A stretch of 64,000 nucleotides of DNA from Hexactinellida sp. DTS-2022. Its lineage: Eukaryota; Porifera; Hexactinellida. The DNA is taken from positions 1,736,001 to 1,800,000 of the forward strand of contig JAPNXP010000014.1 in NCBI GenBank assembly GCA_028753945.1, given 5' to 3'. The first letter of the stretch is position 1. Every line of letters begins with the position of its first letter. Positions 36,021 to 47,290 of this stretch are shown here, piece after piece. The notes beneath the pieces were generated by a model. It saw only the letters and a list, made by a program, of their open reading frames with translations. It searched no databases and had not been told where the DNA came from. A program made the position numbers and the translations under genes.

Positions 36021-36685
36021 TTATATTAATGCATAAAACTGCAATTGACTTCGCCGGGCCCTACTATTTATTCGCAAGTGACATCCTTCAACATTGTTAT
36101 TTGTTCGCACTGCTTGATTAAATATGCACCAATCGTTCGGATGCCAATTTCCGTAGATCCATGTAGAAGTATCAATGTATATTGCAAGTTCAAGTTCAGT
36201 TCCACTACTAACATGTTCTACCAGATTTTTGAATGCGTGTTCTATGTGCTCTGTTGGAAGAAAAGGTAGAGCCATTAATTTTCTACAAAATAATGTGTTG
36301 ATATGTCACTCATATATTGTTGTTGTAAAACTAAGAGTTGATTCTTTCTCCAGACAGCCTGTGTCCAATGAAAAGAACAACCCTGTAGTTTTACTCTTGG
36401 GTAAATTTTAGGAAAAGCTTTCCATAAGCTAATTTCGAAATCCATTATTGCACTTTTGATTAATGGGGGATTAGGTAGAGCTTCTAAGATAGCGATTAGT
36501 ACTTTTAAATAATCCTTCTTACGTTTTCCAGACATATACAAATACTAAAGGTAATTGCTTAATTCCAGAGTCCGATTTAACGAAAGCATGAATAGAGAAT
36601 AGCTGTGCAAAAGGTACTTTCACAATTTTAAACGTCCCATCCAAATACCATATCTTAGCTCTTCTTAAAATATTGAGCATGTGGT
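36021..36685 (-). pseudogene. MULE transposase remnant, copy 1
   Basis: Minus strand: IWYLDGTFKIVKVPFAQLFS (first D, DGTF), then after frameshifts SAIMDFEISLWKAF (second D), LQGCSFHWTQAVWRK (C..H), and in another frame TWIYGNWHPNDWCIF and RTNNNVEGCHLRIN (E in NNVEG). This is the whole MULE DDE core compressed into 650 bp, with frameshifts at about 36540 and 36280. No TIRs identified. Confidence 0.85.
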
Positions 36686-36832
36686 CCATGGAGAACTGGT
36701 CGTAGGACCATTTTCCATGGCATTTTGGTCCCCTGGAACAATTCTTTTGGGTAAAATTGGTCCCCCGGACCAAAATTCCATGGAATATTGTTCCGGGGGA
36801 CCAATTTTTCGGGACCAATTTTCCAGTGACAG
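36686..36832. repeat. GGTCC-rich insert between two MULE copies
   Basis: Read in reverse it begins TGTCACTGGAAAATTGGTCC and alternates TTGGTCCC, CCGGACC and TTCCATGGAA palindromes. Same style as the TGTCACG-ended elements at 24517-25094. Confidence 0.6.
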
Positions 36833-37215
36833 GCCTTCATGTTGAGCCGGTTGCGCCAGCCCTCTACATCATTGTTCGTTCGGATGTATCTCTTGTAGAC
36901 ACACCAGTCTTCTGGAGACCACTGTCCCTGGATCCACGTGGAGGGAACATAATCCACCAGAGGACGAAGGTGGTCATTGGTCACGGAAGCAATCTGGTCG
37001 AACGATCGAATGATGTGGCCGACTGGCAGGTAGGGCAAGGCGAACAGCATCCGTATGTAGTCGTGTACTGCTGAAACAGAGTTATACGCCACAACTAGTC
37101 TTAGCTCCTGTACCTTCCTCCAGAGGGCCTGGCTCCAGTGAAAGTTACAGCCTCGGATGTGCGCATCTGGGAAGAAGATCCTCGCTGCCCTCCAGATGGA
37201 TGACTCGAAGTCGAG
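36833..37215 (-). pseudogene. MULE transposase remnant, copy 2
   Basis: Minus strand DFESSIWRAARIFFPDAHIR (second D), GCNFHWSQALWRKVQELR, VAYNSVSAVHDYIRMLFALP, STWIQGQWSPEDWCVYKRYI, RTNNDVEGWRNRLN (E). It matches copy 1 but is clearly a different lineage, and it starts mid-core with the DGTF part missing. It lies directly upstream of copy 1 in the same orientation, so the two are either independent insertions or a duplicated locus. Confidence 0.8.
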
Positions 37216-37738
37216 AGGGACACTTTAAAGGCCCTATTGTATGTATTCAGAAGAATAGACGAAATTGTTAATTAACACTTAAGATTTCACAACTATTTGT
37301 TTGGATTCACAACCTTTTCAGCTTTTAAGTTGTCACCTGACATACCGTATGTTATCTGACACCTCCTTCATTTGGATAAGGCTGAATTTACCAAATTCTT
37401 CAGGCCGAATTCACTCATATGCCGAATTCACTCATTGGCCAAAATTGTTCTAGGCCGAATCCCCCTGTATTCCAATAGTTGACCATATTCCTTCGAATAT
37501 TTATTACATAAATGTGGCCAAATTTCTCAATCAGTGTATCAATGAGTTTGTAAAATAGCCCTATAAGTTAAGGGTGCTATCAGATTAACTAACTATAAAT
37601 GCTCATCAATTATATAGCTTCAGGGTGTTATCGAATAAACATAGATAGAATGGTTCATTAGTTGTATATTTCGGATTATAGACGTTTTGGTTTGTAGACG
37701 TTTTAACCTGCGCCCGATTTACTAGCCAGTGATCTGAT
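37216..37738. other. No gene seen; GGCCGAATT repeats
   Basis: 37390-37460 repeats AGGCCGAATTCACTCAT-like motifs. No coding similarity. Confidence 0.4.
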
Positions 37739-38140
37739 GTGCCAATGACTCCTGAGAAGTGTATAACTACCCATAAGTATCGGGCGAGAAAAGATAGAAA
37801 TCGAGCTGCAATTAAGAAGAAACGATCTGATGATTCGAATCTCTGTATCGATTCAGAGTTTTGTAAAACTGAGAATGAGTCTCGTCTTGAACGTTTTAAT
37901 CGAGATTGTGAGGATTCCAATTTACTAGCTAAACATAACGAAAATCATTTGAGTGACATTACAAAGAGATTGAAAAACCCAAAGAAGCGTGCTGAGCATA
38001 ATAACGCTGTGGCCGAGAGATTGAATGATCCTGAGAAGCGTGCTATTAAAATAACGCTGTGTCAGAGAGATTGAAGGACCCTGAGAAGTGTTCTGTGCAT
38101 AATAACGCTGTGCCCGAGATTGAAAGATCCTGATGTGCAT
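37739..38140 (+). pseudogene. Reading frame with 17-residue tandem repeats
   Basis: The open frame 37739-38074 encodes a very basic and acidic protein (RARKDRNRAAIKKKRSDD, then RLERFNRDCEDSNLL). It is followed by 51-nt repeats coding RL.(D/N)P(E/K)KRAEHNNAV(A/S)E. Two units are in frame, then an indel at about 38045 shifts the third and fourth. I cannot name it. Similar charged short repeats precede the Rep/helicase in some Helitrons, but no Rep or helicase motif is visible here, so that is only a suggestion. Confidence 0.45.
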
Positions 38141-38339
38141 GAAAAGCACAACAAACATGTTCTGGAGAAATATAGAATTAATAGAGAGGAGGTTAACTTT
38201 ATTTTACAGGATTTATTTTACCCAGATATCTCAAGGTCCAACCATAGCCTACTTAAATTAAATACAGCTAGACATGCTGCATAAACATCGAAAAAATAGG
38301 AGTCCAGTTTTCTATTGAAAATCTGATTTATCCCTATAA

Positions 38340-38800
38340 TTAGCAATGATAGACCTGAAAAATGTATTACAACTATATAGGAATATGGTTTCAAGGTATA
38401 CATATTACCCTTCAGAATTATGATATGTCATCGTCTGATGACGTTATCTTAATTTATGATGCGAATTATCGTGTTTTTATATAATCTTCAATCAGATGTA
38501 CCTCTAGAATTATTTATTAGTTTACAGTAATAAAACCTTAGTCGTGACCCACGTTATACAAGGCCTATGCACCAACTTTGTGAAACTGGGCCATGGTTAA
38601 AGGAAGGCTATTGATAATAGGTTGTTTATCGTTATCTAAATAACTAGTAGTGATAGACCTCATAAATGTTCTATAACTATATAGGAACATGGTATCAAGG
38701 TATACATAGCACCCTTCAGAATTGAGCTATGTCATCATTTGATTATGTAATCGCTAATTTTGGCGGGTATTATCGTGTTTTTATAGTTTCATCAATAAAT
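38340..38800 (+). repeat. Two R4 interspersed repeat copies
   Basis: 38340-38490 and 38640-38800 match 26060-26240. Between them, CGTGACCCACGTTATACAAGG (38547) resembles the inner inverted motif of the P-like element (GTGACCTACGTAATATAAGG), as does 25987. R4 copies may therefore be P-related non-autonomous elements (inference). Confidence 0.6.
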
Positions 38801-39439
38801 CCAACTATGTATTAGCTTAAGATCTGATGTCAGTGCCACGCCAAACACAGAGTTGCTGAATTGTTTAATCTCTTCTACTAGTCCTTCTTCTTGATTGAAT
38901 ATACTTATTTTATTAATACAGTGGATGCCGGTTATAAACCAGTCCATCTTCTGAGGTACTAAAAAGTACTCAGCGCATGCGCTGAAAGTACTCAGCGCAT
39001 AGATATCTATGCGCTAGCGCATAGAGTACATAGACTGCGCAATTATACACTGGGGATACTCAATTAGATTTTCGTACACGATTTAGTTCATCTCTCTCAA
39101 AATTAATTATTTGTTATTTCTAACGTCTAATAGCTTTTGTTTTTGTTTTATTGTTCATCCTAATAATGAAACGAAATCACGTTAGCAACCTATCTTCACA
39201 AAATGAATTTCTGAGACAATTTTAAAGACTAAGAAATAAAACCACAGAATACGAATTTCAATCATGCAATCAGTTTCCAGTTAATACAGTGGCACAATCT
39301 AAATTGACACGTGGTTAAATTCTTAGCATCCTAACCGTTTCTATGACCAGTTGATATGTCAGCGGAAAGATCTAACGTGGAATAATCGCTGTCGAAATGT
39401 CTCATATAAATAAAAGAATGCGAAGACCAATTTATCAGA

Positions 39440-41306
39440 ATGCCAAGAATCACTAAAGGAAATGCCAAAGAGCATCTCTTTGCTGCAGTACAATCGTTTA
39501 CTCAACTAACTGGTGAACAAGTTGGGATCGTACTAACATGGAAAGGGAATTTGACTGTAATCGGGAAAGAACCATTCAAAGAGTATGTAAACGAACACCG
39601 GAGGGATATCCAAAAATCTCTGTTAACCACTACTCAGATAACAATACCGTCACCTCTACCACAATTATCGTAACCTCTACTACCAGTATCGTCACCTCTA
39701 CTACCAGTACCACCTCCACACTATCCTAAAGAGAAGGAAGTACTAGACTTGCTCGATTCTAGACTTGATCCATCCAGCATTTCAATGGAGAGACTACGAA
39801 ACTTTCTCTCTACTGCAATCAGAAATTCTACTGGTAAGTATTCATTTTCTTTAAGTAATTAATACTTAACTAATACAGTAGAACCTGCATAATCCGACAC
39901 GTTGGGATGAGATATATCTACCGGATTAAGGCGAATTCCGGATTATAGTGGGTCGGATCACGCAGCTTCTACTATATAGAGTTTAATTTAATATTTATTT
40001 TTGTATATTCTAGATGGTAGGTATTGGTCAAAGAGATCATGTCCCAAATGGTGGGATCCAACTATCGAGTTTCGCAACCTTAAATCTGGTTATAGTAAAG
40101 ATATGCTGATAAAACTGACTTTAGCGTACAGAGCATCTCATTTTCTTACTTCTCCGATACGGGATAGATCACCTTATTCATCCCCTGCACATACCTTAGA
40201 ATCTTATCCGAGTACTCCATTATTGTCACCTCCATCTGGTTTTTCAGATGTCAACAATTCTCCGCAACGTATAACACCGGATTCCACACATTCTACTGTA
40301 TCGGACTCCAGCTTATTTCAGGCTGCTGATTCTGACAGTTCAAATTTAGGCCAAGAGGTCGAGATATACGCAGATAGTTTGGATGGTAGTGACAGTAAGT
40401 GTAGCAGCGAACAACCCGAACCTTATTTTCCCGCCCGAAAGAGTATTTTTGAACCTCAAACAATAATAAGTGTAAACCGCGACGACGACCTTGCAACTGC
40501 TTTGAGTGAACTATCGGATAAAGATACTCTACTTACGGATACTACAATTCACGCGTTCATGGTATGTTAAATTTATTCTATTTCATCGGAATTCTTACGC
40601 TAGCGTCTTATAAATTGCTAAAATAGTTTGGTTATTCATTAATCTTTTTTCATAGACTATTCTCCGTAATCAATTCCCTCGTGTTCGTGACCTCCAAAAC
40701 ATTATTGAGAGTTATGCTGCTTATAAACTTCATCCACGAAATAGTATCCAAATTCATCATGACAACTCTAGGACACATTGGCTGGTTTCCTGTGCCGATC
40801 GTAATGGTGTGGTTAATGTATTTGATTCAATGTTTGATAAAACTACAGAGGAAGTTGATATCCAATTATCACAGATTTACCCTCAGAAACATTGGTTCAA
40901 GTATGTTAGACAGGAATTGCAACAACAAGTAGGCCCATCAGATTGTGGGTTATTCGCTACAGCTGTGTGCACGTCTCTTGTTCTTGAAGTAAACCCTTCA
41001 CAATGTGTATGGGATCAAAGCCAAATGCGCTCCCATCTGTCGAAATGTTTAATTCAACAAGATTTATCTCTGTTTCCAACACTTAAGAAGGCAATTCTTG
41101 TTCAAGTTATAAATAGGAAGTCTATGTCTTTCCGTTTGTATTGTTTGTGTGACATGCCTGAATTTTTTAGTCAATACATGACCCAATGCATTGACTGCAA
41201 GAATTGGTTTCACAATCCCTGTGTCAATCTCCCTGATGCAAACCTGAAATGTAGTAACTTTACAGAAGTGTTTAAATGTCCTAATTGTAGCCCTATAGTT
41301 TGTTAA
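39440..41306 (+). CDS. Ulp1-like (C48) protease with C-terminal PHD finger
   Basis: Predicted cysteine protease of the SUMO/ubiquitin-like type, carried by a KDZ transposon. Proposed exons are 39440-39833, 40014-40561 and 40656-41306. Donors GTAAGT and GTATGT and acceptors TCTAG and CATAG join in phase. Exon 1: MPRITKGNAKEH, then Pro/Thr-rich repeats with an in-frame TAA at 39671-39673. Exon 2: RYWSKRSCPKWWDPTIEFRN, then an acidic Ser-rich linker. Exon 3: catalytic His in THWLVSCAD, Asp in NVFDSMFD, Gln in QQQVGPSD, Cys in SDCGLFA. Then comes a PHD finger (YCLCDMP, CIDCKNWFHNPCVNL, FKCPNC), which usually binds histone H3 tails. Exons 2-3 are fully open; the exon-1 stop, in a tandem repeat, may be a mutation or mark a different start. 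Intron 1 is mostly a MITE (39876-39974). Confidence 0.85.
39876..39974. mobile_element. MITE filling intron 1 of the Ulp1-PHD gene
   Basis: Ends CAGTAGAACCTGCATAATCC and a degenerate complement (GGATCACGCAGCTTCTACT), flanked by TA. About 99 bp. Confidence 0.65.
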
Positions 41307-41355
41307 TTGTAGTTCTTTTATTTGGATAATGTATTTCATTGTATATTATAATTTA

Positions 41356-44300
41356 TCACAATTGAACAAATTTATTTAATGTTTCTCTGTTGGTTTGACT
41401 TAGGAAATAACGAGTTGTATAGAATATATTTTCCACTTTCATATAAGACAATTGTGGAGAAATACGCCGTAATCTAGAGTATAGCTGTTCACAGACTTGG
41501 GAGTTGATAGTTTTAATTTCTCTTGTTTGAATACTTCGCATTGAGTAGGCTGGATTGCACTTGTGGTTGATGGAGTGAAATCGGTCAATCAAAAAAGTTG
41601 TCTTTCGAAATTGTCTTGGATCTCTAAAAGCCCAAATAGTTTAGTTTACAAGCAAATACGTATACAAGTACATAATGGGTATACTGATAATTTGTACTGT
41701 ATATACAATTAATAATTAAAGTACTTAGGTAGTTACCTTATTAGACATGTGTTGTGTAGATTACACGCATTATCGTATATAACATATTTAGGGGGTATCA
41801 TAAAGTACTGCATCAAAATGTTGAAGAGTGTAACAGTCGATTCCCCTGAAGTCAGTATTTTAAAACCATAACATATACCATGACGGCAAGACATGGTTAC
41901 CATTCCGGGGGATAGGATCTTATGTTTCGGATAAGTTTTCTTACATCCTTGTTTATCTTTTCGATCGTCAAGATCATAATTTGGCAATCTAAATAAATTA
42001 AACAATGGTTATACAAAACTATTAGATTAACCTAATACATTACTCACCTGTATTGTTGTTCAAAAGCTGGAAAATAGTTAAAGTAGTCCTGCTCAACGTA
42101 GACGCGAACAGGCTTTCTGGTTCTGCTAGTGTATAAATTTTCTACCTTATCAATTATTTTTATTTCAAACCGGAAACTAAAGGATGGAGACGGATTAATT
42201 CTGACGGCATTACTTGCACTTCGTAAGATAGAAAAAGAGGTTTGAAGTTGACCATTTTCTTGTACAGCAGATCAATCTCGAAGATTGATCTGTTTTCTCG
42301 GTATACCAACTGATAAATCGACAACTAATGCTAATTCTTCCTCATCCAAAATTGAAAACTGAAAAACTCCAGAAATAGGCTGAGTTGTAGACAGATAGCT
42401 AAGAATCAATGAAACATGCTTATTAATAGGTTTATAGGTCATGTTTCCTCCGCTGTTAATAACAGTGTAACTGTTGGCTACATATTCATTAAAACATCCA
42501 GGGTCAAGATCCACCATTAAAATCCCGAATGCTTGTGGCGATAACCCATCTGTTGAGTAGTGTTGTAACGCTCTTCGCAGCTTGCTATTTGTGATCCATA
42601 CGCGATTTTCCATTGGTATGTGCGCTATTGGGATATCTTCTTTCGGAACAGATTCAGTGGAAATTTCTTTATTAGTACCTAAAGTGACCCCATCAAATAT
42701 TACAGTCTCTGGCGCAGTTACACAAATTGGACAGGAAAAACACCGAGAATAATCAATAGCACTGAGTCTAAGGTAAGCATTCCAAGCTAAATGCATCGTG
42801 TGATACTTGAGAAAGTTGGTACTTCCCATTCTCTTCAATTTATTGTTTTTGGCACTATTAAGGATTAAGAAAGTGATTATAGTAAAAAGTTCATCAACTT
42901 ATAATTGCAAAATATTGAACTAAATTACTATCTCTTTAAAATAAATACCTGACAAATGCATAAAGTGGATTTCTTGCAGTCCTCATTAGTTCGCTATACT
43001 CGTACAGCAGCCCGTAATGGATCAAGTAGTGGTCATTTAGGTTTAAGAGAAGATGTTCATGGCCTTGATAGCCTTGCTCACATTTACAAGGGCCATCACA
43101 GATTGATGTATAAACTAAATATATAATGTTAGTAACTATACTATTAAGCAGCACATAGAATGATAAATACATACCTCGGTGTTTGGGTAATAGTATTACG
43201 TCGCTTTCTGTATAAAGAATAATTCCTTTATGATGGGGTTTGCATGAACTTGAAGGGATATATTTGTGCCCATTGTTGCAATATGCGTTTTCAGAGTTTA
43301 AGTGTTCAGGAAGATTCAAGCCATCTGATAATTGGTTGATATATATTTGCTTCATTTCTGGTGTCAGTGAATGCGGAATGGGTGTGTTCGTCACCGTTTT
43401 GAAAATCATCGGATGATATTCTTTAACAGACATATTTGAGTCGGGCGCAATACTATGCTGTTACTCGCTTATGGTTTTCTTTTCTGGACAAGGACCTTTA
43501 CAATCAATGCAATAGAAACAATTATCAGTTAATTTAAATGTGTGTAGATCAGTTTCGTTTAGAATACAAATGAATTTCTTCGAAAATATATGAAGGTGAT
43601 GAGATCTTATGGTAATAGGACAGGAAGATGGGATACATTGGTCTTCTAACGCAATTTTATATGTTTTTATGTGTAAACAATCAACCTCTAGGCACTGATT
43701 ACAAGAAACATTTTTGATAATCACAATACGACCTTGAACGAGATGAACGATATCTAAATGAACAATAATATGTAAGTTATTTTGAATGAAAAATTAGTAA
43801 GTACAGTAGAACCTCAATAGTACGAAAACGATTAATACAAATTTCCGTTTCGTACGAACACAATCTTGGACCCTTCAAAGGATTTTCAATGCTAATTTGG
43901 ATAAGACGAGCAAATTTTTACTGTCCCTTGGTGTTCGTAATAATGAGGTTCTTAATGTACGTCATAAATATATCTTAATTAAAGGGTGATCCAAATTTTT
44001 AAATAAAATTTACCAGATTCTTCATTGATTTCATAATCATACATCAAGATTATTTCCGACCCGGATAATTGCAAAACTCCAGAATGTTGGAGGAGAAGTA
44101 ACAAATACTTTTCTCAGGACTCGATTCTAAAACTTCCATCATCAAATCGTGCTCCTGATACGATGATTCGTGATCTGAGAAATAATCATTAATCTGAGTT
44201 CCTTCAGCAGAGTTGAGTTGAGGCGAAATTTTTCCTGGAAATAAGAAAATTTATAGTACGCACAGTAAGCAAGATAAAGTTTATACTTACCCAATTCAAA

Positions 44301-44378
44301 TTCAAAATAACTTTCTTGTTCAGGTTCTTGTGAGGACACAGGAGACATGTTGATATCTTCCATCATGTAGTCTGCCAT
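41356..44378 (-). pseudogene. KDZ transposase, multi-exon, with two in-frame stops
   Basis: Exons on the minus strand that join in phase: 44378-44291 (MADYMMEDINMS...), 43729-43175, 43114-42949, 42854-42048, 41988-41737, 41623-41356. A further exon at about 44235-43995 has a frame break. Motifs in order: a Cys cluster (VSCNQCLEVDCLH, NCFYCIDCKGPCPEK), YCNNGHKYIPSS, ICDGPCKCEQGYQGHEHLLL, SCPICVTAPETVIFDGVTLG (catalytic Asp), QGCKKTYPKHKILSPGM, SCRHGICYGFKIL, PPKYVIYDNACNLHNTC (second Asp), FLIDRFHSINHKCNPAYS, NSQVCEQLYSRL (probable Glu). This is the KDZ core. TAA at 43461-43463 and TGA at 42272-42274 interrupt otherwise continuous coding. Introns lie near 43114-43175, 42854-42949, 41988-42048 and 41623-41737. 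Confidence 0.9.
43804..43955. mobile_element. MITE in a KDZ transposase intron
   Basis: CAGTAGAACCTCAATAGTAC at one end and TTCGTAATAATGAGGTTCTT at the other, near TA. An imperfect, probably old Tc1/pogo-type MITE. Confidence 0.6.
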
Positions 44379-44879
44379 TTCTAATTTGATAGATCAGTTA
44401 TGTGGCTCAAATTTATTTATATAAGACATTTCGACAGCGATTATTCCACTTTAGATCTTTCCGCTGACATATCAACTGGTCATAGAAACGGTTAGGATGC
44501 TAAGAATTTAACCACGTGTCAATTTAGATTGTGCCACTGTATTAGCTGGAAACTGATTGCATGATTGAAATTCGTATTCTGTGGTTTTATTTCTTAGTCT
44601 TTAAAATTGTCTCAGAAATTCATTTTGTGAAGATAGGTTGCTAACGTGATTTCGTTTCATTATTAGGATGAACAATAAAACAAAAACAAAAGCTATTAGA
44701 CGTTAGAAATAACAAATAATTAATTTTGAGAGAGATGAACTAAATCGTGTACGAAAATCTAATTGAGTATCCCCAGTGTATAATTGCGCAGCCTATGTAT
44801 GCGCTAGCGAATATTCTATGTACCTATGCGCTAGCGCATAATCTATGTACTCTATGCGCTAGGGTATGCGCTGAGTACT

Positions 44880-46477
44880 GTTTCGTAAAAATATGTCCGG
44901 CTGTAAAAATATGTCCAGCTTTTTATATGGACACTTATTTACAAAACCATGGAAAGTTTGTAAATATATGTCCGGCTGTAAAAATATGTCCACTTACGAT
45001 TAGAGTAAGAATCTCCGCATTTTAGTTTATTTTCTAGAGATTTCACGTCCTTTCTGGGTTTTGTAACAGCACAGATGTTGTGTTTATTTACGATCACTCA
45101 TTTATTCAATTCCCGAATACAAGAATCAATGCTGTTTTGATTATCCGTTACCATATCTATTTCTCGTAGTCAATATAAACCATGATCTTCTGAAATTATG
45201 GCACTACATTATTAATCTCACAATGATCATTTCGTAGTTTAGGTACCTTAGAAACTAAGTTGTCTAAATTGATTAATAATTATAATATTCTGACAAATTC
45301 TGAAAAGTGTAATCTCTTATACAATAATTTCGCAATAACACTGCTAATATTTAAGAGATCTGTTAACTACTAACTAGTAAATAAATTCTGTAACCGTTAA
45401 CCGATTAACCAAATCCTGGTTTGCACTGGCTGTTAGGCAGGTTCAACTGTAATTATAACAAGTCACAATTGAGCTAATTGTTTCTAATCTAGTGGAACAT
45501 TTGACTGTATTTGTAGGTTAACTAATACTACAGTCCAACTTCTTATTCTCGAAATAAAAATTTGTCCTACTTTCCCCGATGCAGTTTGCAACTTTGCATT
45601 AACAAGAGTCATAGCATCTATACACTAAGACAATGGCGCGCTTATAAATTATTGGACCAGGCATTGGTTAGTTACTTAGAGAATCTACTATTACTATCGT
45701 AGTTATATAATTGTTTTGCTGAATATTCCATAATAATATCTAGGTATATAATGCATAGTATTGCATACGTTTAGTTTAGAACTATTTAGAATCAAATAAG
45801 AGACAGTTTAATGTATTTCTAAACACTTACAAGAAATGAAGAAGAAATAAATATCTATAATAATAAAACAAGTAGTAACAAATAGTGGGGGAATTGAGAC
45901 TAAGTTTAGAGTCAAAGGGTCAGGGTATCGTTCTAAGCTCCCCTGTGTGCGAAGTAGTTTTGGTTGTTGACATTTTACAGTAAATGACTATGGTATATTT
46001 CGACAATGTTCATGGTGAATATTGCAAATTAACGCTGTCAATGCCACTTGGTGCTGAGTTTTTCTTAATAAATAAAAACTCTTAATAACCACTATATTTC
46101 TTAATAACCTTAATAACCACTAGGACACAGAGATCATTGATTTGTTTATACAATAACTGCTTTCTCAATAACATCCCAGAAGCCTATCGACGGATCTTTT
46201 TCTTCGAAGATTCAGAGACAGAATCTGCATAGGAATTAGATGAGATATATTGGGACTATCTGGTTATAAAATTGCTCATCCATGTCATACGAAAACGAAG
46301 AGGTGAAAATATAAATAAATAAATACATCTTCTGTGCATATGAATTAATACTAGATATAATTCTCGGACATATTTTTACAGCCGGACATATTTTTATAAA
46401 CTATCCATGGTTTTGTAAATAAGTGTCCATATAAATAGCTGGACATATTTTTACAGCCGGACATATTTTTACGAAAC
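44880..46477. mobile_element. 1.6-kb element nested in the KDZ right TIR
   Basis: TIRs of about 112 bp start GTTTCGTAAAAATATGTCCG and contain repeated TGTAAAAATATGTCC. Flanks are AGTACT (44874-44879, 46478-46483), a 6-bp TSD. The intact left KDZ TIR shows the empty site. No coding region is recognised in the 1.4-kb interior, which is AT-rich. Superfamily unknown. Confidence 0.88.
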
Positions 46478-46552
46478 AGTACTTTCAGCGCATGCGCTGA
46501 GTACTTTTTAATACATGCTTCTTCTTGATTGAATATACTTATTTTATTAATA

Positions 46553-46707
46553 CAGCGTCGGGAACTGCACTTAATGTGCTTATAACCGGCATGTTCTTAT
46601 AACCGACATAAATTATATTGGGTAAGTATATGGCAACCATTTTCCAACATAGTGTGCTTATTTCTGATATGTTCTTATAACCGTATGCTTATACCCGACA
46701 TTTACTG
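46553..46707. mobile_element. TA-flanked MITE, CAG...CTG
   Basis: A 155-bp element with GCTTATAACCGGCATG and its complement inside, ending CCCGACATTTACTG, flanked by TA. A related, truncated end (CAGTGGATGCCGGTTATAAA) begins at 38919 on the other side of the KDZ element. Confidence 0.7.
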
Positions 46708-46709
46708 TA

Positions 46710-47282
46710 TTATAATCACTGAAAAAGAACAATTCTAAATAAAAGAGTAACTAAAGAACCATAATCCTGGCTTCCCCTTATAATGGGATAAATTAGTTAA
46801 CAATTCACCGGACAAGGAATAATTGAAAATACGTGTATATGGATTCGTTTATTATCTGTTTCATTACAAATATTCACATCATATGGACTCGAAATATTCG
46901 CAGCAAACACTCTACTGTATTGTAGAACAGGGGCGCCGAACTTTTGATCAAGTATACTCGGGGCCGGGAACCCCATAATTAGAAGCCCCTAGTAAGACAA
47001 CTTTTGGGCGCCCTAGAAGTAACTTTGAGACCACCAACAACACATGTCAGAAATTAGAATACAATCAATGTTAGTTTCAAACACTAGATTATTATCAAAC
47101 TGTTATAAACTTTTTGTTAATTTGTTGTATATTAATTAAGCGCTAAAAGAGGGTTTTATTCAGGAATGCGCATAAGCCTAGAGGGATATACATTGGGATA
47201 TTTTTCGTTTTGGAGTGCGAAAACTTTCGACAGCACATGGAATAATGCAAAACTAACGTTTTAGGCTTTGAAAATTCATAAT
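46710..47282. other. No gene seen
   Basis: CAGGGGCGCCGAACTTTTGA at 46928 resembles a hAT-type left end, but I found no matching right end or TSD. Remainder AT-rich. Confidence 0.35.
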
Positions 47283-47290
47283 CCAGTGAC

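Larger units (their letters stand above)
38960..46510. mobile_element. KDZ (Kyakuja/Dileera/Zisupton) DNA transposon
   Basis: The TIR of about 455 bp at 38960-39414 is the complement of 44418-44879 plus 46484-46510. The outer end is TAAAAAGTACTCAGCGCATG. The right TIR is split by a 1.6-kb element. Without it the element is about 5.95 kb. It holds a KDZ transposase on the minus strand and a Ulp1-PHD gene on the plus strand, tail to tail with 49 bp between stops. No short TSD was found. Instead a 38-bp direct repeat flanks the element (38884-38921, 46518-46555). Confidence 0.92.
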
